The notes below the pieces were generated by a model, which was not told the DNA's origin, searched no databases, and worked only from the letters and a program-made list of their open reading frames with translations. From contig SSNU01000327.1 of NCBI GenBank assembly GCA_012064415.1, positions 275,984-339,983 on the forward strand: a stretch of 64,000 nt of DNA, given 5' to 3'. Each line of letters begins with the position of its first letter. Position 1 is the stretch's first letter. Made by a program: the position numbers and the translations under genes. The stretch is from Gyrodactylus bullatarudis. Taxonomy: Eukaryota > Platyhelminthes > Monogenea > Gyrodactylidea > Gyrodactylidae. This document shows positions 50,401 through 64,000 of this stretch, piece after piece.

Positions 50401-53100
50401 AAAGGTTCCATCTATAACAAAAAAAGAATACTTGTATCTTTCACATGAAAGTGTATTCTTAAGCCTAAGAAATAATGATTATTAACCAACCAGAAATCGT
50501 AGTTTGCATGGTATTTCAAGTTAGTAGAATTCGTACAGTGTGTAGTTTATAATTCTGGAACTTTTGAGGGCTAATCTATCGCTAACATTTGCCCCCTCTT
50601 GTTTTGCAGTAATTTTTCTGAATGACAAAGAGACTAAGGGCTTTTTAACATCGATGAAATGAAAACTCACCGCAAGACCAACACGATTCAAAGTAAACTT
50701 AGAGAGAAATAAGAGGGGGCAACTGTTCTCTAATTTAACCCTTCTGAGCTCTAATAAAAAGTCTTGATCATCATTTTCTAAGCCAAACAACTCACATTGC
50801 AAAATAGGAAAAAATTATTGGAATCAGTCTTCGCCTAAGAACTAACGCTGACGCTTAAAATTAATAAGACAATTTTCATTAATTCTGATGACTACTTCTG
50901 ATGACCGTTGGATCTCTTTGAACATAAGTTTTCAATGTTGTCCTAGTCTACCAGATCGTTTTTACCAAAATTTCCAAGCTACCCGAAACAGATCATTAGA
51001 TCTCAAAATTTATTAATCTTAATTTTGATTCCTTATTTTTATGTTTTAGTTTCTTCTTTTCAGCAAATGCATAAATTATTTCTAGCTTGACTAGTTTTTG
51101 AGCCTCTGGTTATTACTAATCTCGACAAAATTAATCTAGCTTTTTTTTACTTTCTTATTTTGTACATGAGGTTTACCCGAATTCAAAAAAATTTTGAAGG
51201 AAAATCCTTTAAAGAATAAAATAAAAAACAATTTAAAAATCAAAATTCTCACTGGTACAGTTAGGATCTTGTACTTTAATTCTCTCATTTCTTTAAGTAG
51301 AAATTCTCGATCCCTACTCATTTTTGGAACGATAATGTCAAAGTTTGTATTGGTTTCATTAGACCAATGTGAAAATTTGCTAATCATGGTCTTTTTGGCA
51401 CCCTCAGTTGAATAGAATTTCAAGTTTGTCTGAAGTTTTATCGTCTTGTTGATAATCTCTGCTCGTCCTGAGAGCAGGTCTATCATTTCAACCTGGGAAA
51501 TTAAGTACATAAATATAGCATTGACACTTTTCTTCGCTAGATTTTTCATCTTCTCAATAACGTTCAAGAATTTAATTTTGAAAAATATTACTTCAACTTC
51601 AGGTTCAGGGGTATGGCAAGCTGATCAAAATCTAAATGATTAACATAATCTGATCCCTTTAAGTCTTTCCAATAAGTTTAAGTAATACTTTAATATAAGA
51701 GGTATGAGATCATCGAGCTATAGTTGATAGTCTTGCTCATGAACCACCGGAACTTTTAGAAAACCATGATTTCAACCTACCTTTTCTTCTCTGCACAGTT
51801 CATTCAACAAGAATTCTGATATAATTTTCGAAATATCATGAACAATAGTGTCTTCTCGATCATAATTTTCATCAGGATTGAAATTTGGAACCATCTTAAG
51901 ATGAAAAATTTCCGAGTTTGCTTCTTCCATGTAATATTTTTCCTTATGAAAACCCTAGAAAGAAAGAAATTTATAGTTTTATCAGAAAATTTACTCAAAA
52001 AATCGATAAACTTGATATTTTGTAAAAGTTTTTTGGGTTTATCTATAATTTTAACGATATTTTATTTTTTCTCAAAAACCATATTGAATTTCGATATTTA
52101 CATTCAGGAATAGTCTAAAAGTCCCAGTGTTGCAAAATTAACTTTGAATTCATTTTGACGATGATTAAATTAAATCTATTCTTTGGATCGGAAACCCAGA
52201 GAACAGGAAAAAAGAACTGAAATTTCCTTTCAAATTTACTCACAAAGTCAATCAATAACCAACGATAAGGAATCATCAAGAGTCTTCTACTCTCAGCCTC
52301 TCGAAGAATAATTTCAGTTGCTTTTCTTCTAGTTAATAAGAGAATGTTTCTTATTTTGGTTGATATTAACTCATCTGCTAATTCCTTGGGATTATCCTGA
52401 TAATTGAAGACGACAAGCTGTTCAGCTCTAGCATTGATCATTGAGAGGATAGAGAATCCTAGAAAGATCCTTTACAAAATGCAACTCACTGTTGTAATCA
52501 GATTCCTTGTCATTCTCTGAAATAGATTACATTAAGCCCAAGAAGTCATCTTACCTTGATAGATGACAGCTAAGGAGCTCTCTTGGACATTATCAAGAAT
52601 GTAGTTGAAGAGTTCAATTGAAATCTTTTCCAGATTGAATCTTGGGATTGTGACAAAAGAATTCATCACAGTCTCAGATTTTATACTGATTAATGTACTT
52701 TTGACAAGGTCTACGTACGGATTCACCATGAACTCCTGTTTACTCTTTTGCTGGAAAATGTAATCAAAGTTATTCTTATTGATGTAATCTTCTTCTAAGT
52801 TGAAAGATGTATAATTTATTTTGAGAAATACCCCTTTTTATGTAATCCAACATGTTCTCCCTGGCAGATAATTTTTTTGGGAAAGAAATTTTCAATTCAT
52901 TTAGGCTGTAAGTTTTTTGCTTGTCACAAATGGCGTGCGCCAAATTCTTCTCAATCGCCTCTTTCACTCTTTCATTCAGATACGATGGAAAATTCAAATC
53001 TAAATCTAAAAGTCTGCTTGAACCTACAGATGTTGTGCCCAACACTGTACCCACCACAGAGGCATAACAATAAAGTCAGTGAAAAGAAACTCCTTCGCAT
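47488..53100 (-). CDS. Divergent ionotropic glutamate receptor subunit
   Basis: Twelve exons, about 825 aa: 53100-53055, 53023-52832, 52794-52555, 52516-52490, 52458-52244, 51894-51781, 51492-51253, 50790-50587 (3' border tentative), 50411-49920, 48563-48385, 48355-48211, 47871-47488. The signal peptide is MRRSFFSLTLLLCLC. The amino-terminal domain has ESSLAVIYQG and RNILLLTRRKATEIIL, then a YRWLLIDF strand typical of iGluRs. The ligand-binding lobes hold EPFIIHDERNNQTTGIIVEI and RRADMIAGPYT. TM1 is FEFSVWLMLLFTLLVAFGVG, followed by a pore loop SLVGTFLC-TTRFPNC, TM3 VWAIFSILFAIVYGIRLAQI, then the second lobe and TM4 (FASLFIFLGISITLISLGWLF). The near-universal SYTANLAAF gate motif is absent. 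Length, order of domains and disulfide-type Cys fit the family; the subtype is unclear. Five introns are 29-37 nt. Confidence 0.85.
47910..48193. mobile_element. piggyBac-type MITE, 284 bp, in iGluR intron
   Basis: The ends are TTAACCCCTTCATGTCCC and GGGACATGAGGGGTTAA, giving perfect 14-bp inverted repeats directly flanked by TTAA on both sides. It has no coding capacity. TTAA duplication with a CCC-start terminus is the piggyBac signature. Confidence 0.85.
49074..49470. mobile_element. Truncated copy of the 55594-56003 MITE, in iGluR intron
   Basis: It begins TTAACCTTTAAAGTCCCACAG and then follows the reverse complement of 55594-56003: cagaaaatact, aagataacttttatcgagta, gtagaattcaaatatg, gacccattttttgatcgata. 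Similarity ends near 49470, where another foldback repeat begins, so its far terminus is lost. Confidence 0.75.
49549..49838. repeat. Foldback repeat in iGluR intron
   Basis: Arms 49549-49604 and 49785-49838 are inverted copies (attgttagattctaaa, catgtggaaggttagagaac, aacaagcgtaaattt). The middle of about 180 nt is unique here. A diverged relative lies at 57885-57990. Confidence 0.75.
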
Positions 53101-53605
53101 TGCTTTTACTTGGAGTAATGATTGTCAAGAAGTGAATTTTTTCAAAATACCTTACATTACAGAGTTTTTTTAAATCAATATAAAGTGTTATTTACTCTGT
53201 AACATGGAAAAAAGCCTATCCTTTCTTTCGTGCTACTTCTCCAATTTTATTCTAGTTTTTTTCGGCCAATGAAATTTAAGAAAATCAACCAAATAACTCA
53301 ATAGAGTGGTAGATAATCGCAGTTTGACCTTTGACAAGAGCTCTCTAGTCTGAAAAGTGAAAGAATAAACCAAAATGGGTGACGATGATTCATGATGAGT
53401 CTTTGAGTTGTCGTTAAAGAGAATCACACAGAATTCTTTCAACCTCTGAGAAAAGAGCAAAGAGCCTATGTGAAATGAAAATGACATATTGTGTGCAGAA
53501 GATATGAAGAGCCACAAAATGTAGCCTTACACATTGGTTACTCTCATTATCAATACAATAAAACAGGCGCTGATCAAATATTCTTTGTCACTTTTAACAA
53601 AAAGA
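53101..53605. promoter_or_regulatory. Divergent intergenic region iGluR / unrecognised gene
   Basis: 505 bp between opposite start codons. A minus-strand open frame at 53517-53233 lacks ATG context and splice links and is not called. Both promoters presumably lie here. Confidence 0.35.
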
Positions 53606-55355
53606 ATGTTGCATCCTGAACCATGGAAGGATATTAAGCCAACAAAAATATCTGGCCTGCAGGAATTTCGAAAATGCCGAGGTGGCCAACAAGCGGCCAG
53701 AATAAAAGTAGAAAATCCTGAATTGTTGGAAAAGTTGACGCATATCGATATAGAGAGTGGTCTAAACAAGCGAAGTAAGTCTTGATGGCTTCGTTTTGAC
53801 AAATGTAGCTGTTTCCCGGGACCCTATATGTGGCCTCGGCAATCTGGGAGAGGAATTCGACGCTTTTAATGTTGGCAGATCAAGGTCAAAGGTTAAGACT
53901 ACAGCTAGCCGGCAAAAAATTTCAGAGTCATTTGATAAGAAAAATGATAAAAATTTTTACCATTTACATCCACAAGAAAGAAAGTCTTGCATTGTCCAGA
54001 GTGAGTTGAATGATTCTTTTTGGATTTATACGTCTCATTGAAATGTCTTGGAGATTTGAATGTGTTAATTCTCATATTTACTTATTTTACCCGATAAAAG
54101 GAGGGAAATTAAATAACTATTAATCTCTTTTATGGTACATTTTCTCAAAGTACTAAATTCGTAGATCTGTTAAAATTAATTTTTGAAAACAATATTCTTT
54201 AGGTCTAATTTGTGTAGATATAACATAGCAGAATCGCATGAAAATATTGTGAAAAATCAAAATATATTTTTAGAACGTACTTGATAAAATAAATTGATCT
54301 TTAGTTCTAGAAAAATTAATAATAATGATATTTCTTTAGAAGAATCTCAAAAAAACTGCCTCTACCAGTGTCCAGAAGAGTACGACTTCTTCATAGCCAA
54401 CAATCAAGTGGGTAAATTCAAGAAGGCTTTCAACATGGACAAGAAAGAAGCTGAAAAATCCATCTTGCCATACCAACAAATAAGAATTGAGAGAGCCATT
54501 TGTGAAAATAAGCCAAGGACAGTACAAAAAAGTGAGTCAATATTTGATACAGATATTTTGAAGATCATAATTTTAAATGCGTTTTCAGAGAGAAATCCAA
54601 TTACAGGAGTTGAGACAGAGAATTACGACATACATCCCAATAATAATAGGGGTAACAATAAAACTAGCAAGTTTTGTCCATCTACTATAAAGTATATTGA
54701 TGATTAATTTCTTTTTAATTTAGAGTCCAGTACATTTAATGTGGGTGACAAGAAAAAGGAATATGATCTTCTCTGCTATGGTGATAAGTACTGTTATAGA
54801 TTTAACAAAGGTAATATATCTCTAACTATTTTTATTACGTTTCCATCAAAGTTTTAATTAATATAACCAGATAATAAAGGAAAAACCAATGATCGTATTC
54901 CACCACCCTATGCTATGGATGGTGAGTTTGCTTATACTGTAATTGGCTTTGGATAAAAACAATAAAAGGCTTTTCCCCACAGCTGTCTGCAAACCAGAGA
55001 TAAAATCTAAAATTCAAAAATCTGGAAACCCTGTTACAGGGGAAAATTGTCGCCAATACGATATTAGCAAGGAATTTCTCTCAGAAAGTTTGTGTCTCTT
55101 TTTAAATTTTATTCTCTAATACATTGATAAATTATTCTGCCTTTAGGAATGTCTCGCAGTAATAATAGGACTTCTAGTCTAACTCGAAGTGGTAAGTGAT
55201 ATCATTAAATCTACAATATCACTTGGAGAATAAAGCTGGTTGACATGAGGATGAGAATTTATTTATTTTTATAATGAATCTGTCTATTGAAATTTCTAGA
55301 TTAATCTTTCTTTCTAGGTTATACGTACAATATTCTTACTGGCATGGTTTCCTGA
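53606..55355 (+). CDS. Unrecognised nine-exon gene with repeated NPxTG / tyrosine motifs, 313 aa
   Basis: Exons 53606-53774, 53809-54000, 54340-54531, 54589-54651, 54724-54810, 54871-54921, 54983-55087, 55147-55191, 55318-55355. Every intron is phase 1 and every internal exon is a multiple of three, so any exon can be skipped without shifting the frame. The first intron is 34 nt. The protein has no signal peptide or membrane segment and is Lys/Arg/Asn-rich. A short motif recurs: SRDPICG, KRNPITGVETENYDI and SGNPVTGENCRQYDI, ending GYTYNILTGM. The N-terminus reads MLHPEPWKDIKPTKISGLQEF. Two adjacent internal exons are both 192 nt. Such repeats occur in cytoskeletal or ciliary adaptor proteins, but I cannot place it in a family. 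Head to head with the iGluR gene. Confidence 0.7.
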
Positions 55356-55593
55356 CTCCAGACAGTTTCACTCTTTATTTTTCAATTATTTCATGAATAC
55401 ATTACATTTATTTCAATTTATTACCATCGTTATCACCCAAAACCTAAAGTGAGCATATTCGATCAAAGTAGTATTTATATGTATTTTCTCGGTTCAGTTA
55501 ATCGAGATAGCTCTGATTCTTTCAGCTTTTCCTTTTGTCCCAACAAGCATCTCATATCAAATATTTTTTTCCTAATTAATCATGGTTTCGAGT

Positions 55594-56003
55594 TCAACCC
55601 TTAAAGTCCCAGAGAATTTGTTTTTCATGACTCGGATTCAATCTTTTGTCTATCCTATGATTTGTGAATACCTTGATTACTAATCTACATTTGTTTCAAT
55701 GTAATTATTTTTGGTTCAGAAGTTATCGATCAAAAAATGGGTCATTTTTTGTAGCTTTAGCAGATCGAGTTCAGGCGTTTGCATATTTGAATTCTACAGG
55801 TATGATTACTCGATAAAAGTTATCTTATTTTCTACGTATGACACTGGCAAGTAGGTTTTCATAAAAACGTAATTCCAGGAGATCAATTATTTTTTTATCG
55901 AATCGTGGGGCAAACGAAGTATTTTCTGACGTTTAAATAAATAATAATGAATTGCTAAAATGACATGTGATAGAAATAACCCAGTGGGACTTTAAAGGGT
56001 TAA
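55594..56003. mobile_element. TIR element, 410 bp (family copy 1)
   Basis: The left end is (TC)AACCCTTAAAGTCCCAG and the right end CTTTAAAGGGTTAA after GTGGGA. The terminal inverted repeats CCCTTTAAAGTCCCA match imperfectly. The right flank is TTAA. The inner sequence is shared, inverted, with 49074-49470. No ORF. Confidence 0.7.
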
Positions 56004-56788
56004 GCAGCATTGAAAACTATTAATGATCACAGTTTGGTTGATTACTGAACCTTGAAAGTGTTGTGAAATAATACAGGTTTTTTGTGAGTTTTAACTCCGC
56101 CTGGAGTATCAAAACAATCAACAATGTTTTATTTTTATGAAAATGAATGAGACAATGAGGGATATCCAAACATATCGTATATTGATGATGAAAAATTATG
56201 GGTTGGAGCATTATTAATATAATGAGATATACAACCTCCTCATTCTGACACATGAATAAATAAACAGACTGACAAAAGATTTATTTCACTCTTTTGCTTT
56301 TCAAGTTTAAACACGCAACAAAGAATGAAAGAGAGATAGAAACTCATTAACATAATCACCATGGTTGTTCATTGGACACTAGACCCATCTCAAGAACTAT
56401 GTTACATAGATATGTAGGAAGCAAAACAGAGTTTAAATTAATTAGATTCAACTCTTTCTATTATTTATTTCATTGTGATGTCTAAGGAACCAAAAAGGTT
56501 TTTTGGCTGTTAATGAACTGACTAGAAAGTACCAACTCAAAGTCATGCCTAAGAAGTAGTCGGAAGATGTTTCATTACTGAATAACCTTCTCACAATTAG
56601 CGAAAGATGCCGATTATCCTCATTAATACATATTCGATAGATCCGTCATTTATGAAGCAACTTGAATCATAAAAATTTCATCAATTCTCAGATAAAGGAT
56701 TAGTTCCTAAAATTGTTTTTCTTGCCAACTTTTGAGTGTGTCTTGATTCCAGAAAATCTTTCTCGAGTTGTTAATTTGATATTTTCAA
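56004..56788. other. No gene seen
   Basis: AT-rich DNA between two MITEs. A minus-strand frame at 56253-56020 has no supporting evidence. Confidence 0.4.
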
Positions 56789-57352
56789 TTAACCCTCTTG
56801 TATCCAGAGATTGAAATGAAGATGGAAATTTGTCATTTTTCTCTATTCTTTCATCAAAAAATCAAATTTGATCAAGATTTATTGGAATCTAGATCATGAG
56901 GCCCACTTTCATTGGCATAAAGAAAAAGAAATTTTGAAAAAATTAAATTTTAAGGAAATTACCGCATATTTCATAGGTAGCGCCAAATTTTTATTATTTT
57001 GAATTTATGAGTTGAAAAATTTTGCTGATTTTAAAGTGAAAAAAAGATCAAAATTTACTATTTTGGAATCAAGACAATAAAAAAATTATTTTCAGTACTA
57101 CGAGTGCTATCTATATTCCGATTTTTAGGTGTTAAAAAATAGAGATTTGTTTATGAAAATATTTTACAAAAGCATAATTTTCGAAAAGTTGTTTACGCTT
57201 TTGATACTTCAAGGTCTACTGTATCCTTATTGAGGTAGATTCCTTTCCTACACGAAGTTGAGGATTTTATATTCAGAAACTAGAAGAGGCAGGGGAAAGA
57301 TTTATTCATCGAATAAAAATATCTTTAAATAGTTTTCGTACTAGAGGGTTAC
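56789..57352. mobile_element. TIR element, 564 bp, related to the palindrome at 27 kb
   Basis: The left end TTAACCCTCTTGTATCC pairs with the right end GTACTAGAGGGTTAC. The inside (56850-57030) is similar to one arm of the THOC2-intron palindrome: aaatcaaatttgatcaag, ggaatctagatcatgaggcc, tgagttgaaaa. This links the TTAA element family with the palindrome family. Confidence 0.65.
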
Positions 57353-57566
57353 TAAACAGTTCTGCCATCGGCATGAACAAAAAGATCAGGTTCAGAATAA
57401 AAAATCCAATTTGCCGCATTTGTAATTTTTATACACTATTTTGTATATGACGACTTATTCAAAAAAGAGTAAAAAAGAACTGCAAGGCATATTATATTAT
57501 ATTTCTATCCAACAAAGTAAAACAACAGAGAAATTTTATCCATAAATAAAACTTTTCTCTCTTTTT

Positions 57567-61301
<3,735 letters not shown>

Positions 61302-61445
61302 CTAATTTAATCCATAATGGTTATAATTTTGTGTTGCCGCTTAATTTATCTAGTGTGTTAAACTGGAAAATTTTCACCTATTTTGTTTAATCGATATCTT
61401 ATTATAAAAATTACAAATTGACAAATTTCAAGATCATCATTTTTA

Positions 61446-64000
61446 ATGCTTAAAGATCATTTGTATTGTCAAAAATGCAGCAAGTTGAATCAGGAATTTC
61501 AGTTCAAATTACAATCAGAATTTGTTAAGCATGTTAAGGAGTTTCACACTCGGTCATTTTGTTCTAACGAAAATGATGTTCCAGTTTTTATTTGTGAATT
61601 CGATTCATGCTTTGATTTGACGAATAAATTTCAGTCTCAAATTGAGCTTATTAACCACATTTACATGTGTCATATTAATCTTGTCAGCTCTCTGAATTGG
61701 AGTATTAGCAAGTGTAAAATAGATCTTCCAGCCTTATTAAACGACCCTAAAAGCAAACAAAGTGATATTTTCTCCAAAACCTGGGGTGACAGTTTCGATA
61801 AAAAAGAGATTCCACAAAATAAAAGCCTTGACTCTGTTTCAATTTCCCAATTGTCTTCTTACCTACAAAAAATTCGCGCTAGGCAAAATGCAGAAAAAAT
61901 CAAGCTTAGTTGTAAGTTTTTCCCTAATCTCTTTTCCTCTAGTTGATGAATTCAAAAAAAATAGCTCTGAATCTCTCGAAGAAGTTATCCCATCTTTTTT
62001 CCATTATTTTTTTGCAAACGATTTTTCTCTCAATAATAATGAAATTTTTAACAAAACCATTCCCATCCAGAAGCGAACTTCAAAAAAGGATATAATCGAA
62101 CTTCGAAAAGAATTCGATGACCAAGATAAGCGTCTTTCTAGCTTCTTGGACCATGTTGAACTAAAAATTGTTCAACAGGTATCTGTAAAATCAAATGCCT
62201 TTTTTGTTGCCATTCTTGGCCAATCAGTGGCCAGGGAACAGTTAAAGTCAACTCTGGATCTTTTAAATGATATAAGGTAGTAGAAACAATAATTACTCTC
62301 TTAGATCTAATATACAGCGAGGAGCTCATCTCTCTGTCAATGGAGTGACGGAACTGCTTGCGATAGCCAAAAGAAGATCTCGTTTTATTAAAATACGAAA
62401 TAAAGTAATTTTTCTGGCTAACCTCACTATAATTATAGTTGAAATTGATTTCCTCCGTTCGTGGTACACAGTATACACTGCAATCTTTGTTAAATCAAAG
62501 AGACTATCTCACTGTGTGGGACATTTTAACTTCATCAATTTCAGTCCTTGAGGGACCTCTCGACAATGAAAATGAAGATCTCAACTCGACATCTCAAGAG
62601 TTGTTGAATAGGAAAAATAGATGTATTCAAAATCTCTCGGCTGTTCATCATTTATACCTCCAATTGAAGGAGTATCATAAGCTGGTCGAAGCTCTACTTG
62701 ACGATGATTTTGAGAAACAAATACTAAAATACAACTCGTTTTACACAGATCACCTGGTTGCAGTCCATGATGTTAACCAACAAACCCTGGCAGATTCAGG
62801 TCACTTTAAGAAATGCTCAGAGTTCATAGCTTATCAAATTGTTCCCTGTATTAATGGCTACATGCGAATGAATCGCTACAACTGGATTCACATAATCCGA
62901 ATGACGGGCATTAACTTTATCAAAGAGATATTTCAGTTGTCCTTGAAACGACTCTCGGAAAAATCAAGGTAATTTGATTCATTCTTGTGTAACAGCAAGC
63001 CTTAACTTCTATCCATTCTATTATTATTCCAAGTAATATTCACAAAACTAATGGAATCATTGCCTCAAATAACGATGAAGGACAACTAAACAATGGAGAC
63101 GTCTCCGAAATGAAAATGTCTTCAATAATTAGTACCCTAACGAAGGAAACATGGTTCAGTAACCTTGAGAACCTCCTCAGATCTATTGTTAACGGTCTTG
63201 ATCATTTGCATGTAAGAATGAAAATTAATTGTATTGTTACAATCAATAAATACAATTACACAATTGTAGGAATGTCTTTCTGTTATAAACAAGATAGTTG
63301 TTGATTATTACGAAAAAGACGATTTATCAACGACACCAGTGACACTGGAACAATTTCAGTCTACCATTGATGCATTATCATTGGAAATTAAAAAGTTGGA
63401 CAAAGATTTCAGACAGGCTGCTCAAATTCAGTTGAAAAATATTCTCATCACCAGGTATTCAGGTTACCTTAACAGAAATCCTAGCTCTATACTTGATGAT
63501 GTAAGTTTCATTACACAACTCTTTACTCAAAATAGTATACTGAATCAGGAGTTGGTTATTTTTAAAAAATCCCTTTTTTGCAAGCTAAAGAGCCTTTCAA
63601 AAGTAAAATACCAACATTTCTACTTTCCCATAATCTAATAGCTTATTAGTTTGGCATTTAAAAAAGCCAAGAATCGAAAACTCACAGAAAATGCACTTGA
63701 ATCTTTATTTGGATCTCAGAGTTTAGAGTTATAAAGTCTTATTTATTTTTACTTAATTTTGACCAACAATTTGAACATCAAGTCATTAGAAAATACCCAA
63801 AAAACTAAAATATTTTAACGTATTATTTTTGAAGCCTTACTTATAAGTAGTAAAGTATCCTTAATTTCTTTTAGCAGACGTTATCACCTGACAATAAAAC
63901 TGGTAGAAATCCAAGCAAAGATGAAGATCTCAGTGGAGCCTCAAACTTTGAGGTTATGCGCATTGATTTCTCTGAAATTGTCCAGCTAGCTCAACTCTTG
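61446..64000 (+). CDS. VPS54: VPS54, GARP complex subunit (partial, continues past the window)
   Basis: Resolved exons: 61446-61911, 61943-62276, 62305-62404, 62439-62968, 63034-63211, 63270-63500; later ones include roughly 63676-63712 and 63895 to the edge, not fully joined. The signature LNWSISKCKIDLPALLNDP then SDIFSKTWGDSF matches VPS54; downstream come VEVN-like SFLDHVELKIVQQVSVKSNAFF, GVTELLAIAKRRSRF, LKLISSVRGTQYTLQSLLNQ and a coiled-coil-like middle. VPS54 is the GARP-specific subunit that tethers endosome-derived vesicles at the trans-Golgi network. The N-terminal ~75 residues hold a C2H2-like pair (CQKCSKLNQEF, HVKEFH; CEFDSCFDLTNKF, HIYMCH). Introns 1-3 are 31, 28 and 34 nt. Head to head with CDKL1. 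Confidence 0.88.

Noticed and set aside
53233..53802. Two minus-strand frames of 91-94 codons upstream of the iGluR
   Set aside because: No splice support or motif; one is antisense to exon 1 of the unrecognised gene.

Overview
The window is animal nuclear DNA: AT-rich (roughly 70 % by eye), no bacterial features, with spliced genes for conserved animal proteins (THOC2, AGAP, CUL1, VPS54, COX10). Most intron positions below were set by hand from GT/AG signals plus reading-frame continuity; where I state a protein length, the exon lengths sum to a multiple of three. Many introns are only 25-38 nt long. That, the base composition and flatworm-like cathepsin B features suggest a flatworm or another compact-genome invertebrate. 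The species call is inference.

Layout. 1-1.6 kb (+): 3' end of an unknown gene. 1.7-4.9 kb (-): an apparent TSR3-METTL6 fusion (two RNA-modifying enzymes) with a foldback element and a TIR element in its last intron. 5.35-6.27 kb (+): intronless FBXO8. 6.45-7.86 kb (-): intact cathepsin B. 8-15.8 kb: gene-poor, with a 693-bp hAT-like element and a few coding-like islets. 15.85-16.91 kb (-): cathepsin B-like protein with the catalytic Cys replaced by Ser. 18.5-35.0 kb (-): THOC2 in 19 exons, with a biogenic-amine-type GPCR nested antisense in intron 3 and a long palindrome and a 394-bp TIR element in other introns. 35.0-37.3 kb (+): ARMC7, COX10 (overlapping ARMC7) and a small 87-aa gene. 37.8-43.5 kb (-): AGAP/CenG1A. 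43.7-46.9 kb (+): CUL1. 47.5-53.1 kb (-): divergent ionotropic glutamate receptor. 53.6-55.4 kb (+): an unrecognised gene of nine phase-1 exons. 55.6-57.4 kb: two MITEs. 57.6-61.3 kb (-): CDKL1-like kinase. 61.4 kb to the right edge (+): VPS54, cut off by the window.

Five gene pairs are head to head with close starts (THOC2/ARMC7 45 bp, CDKL1/VPS54 147 bp, AGAP/CUL1 160 bp, TSR3-METTL6/FBXO8 421 bp, iGluR/unknown 505 bp), suggesting shared promoters. Non-coding space and long introns are filled with small terminal-inverted-repeat elements; several share a TTAA-flanked CCCyyT terminus. Apart from shared promoters and the ARMC7-COX10 tandem, the genes look functionally unrelated.
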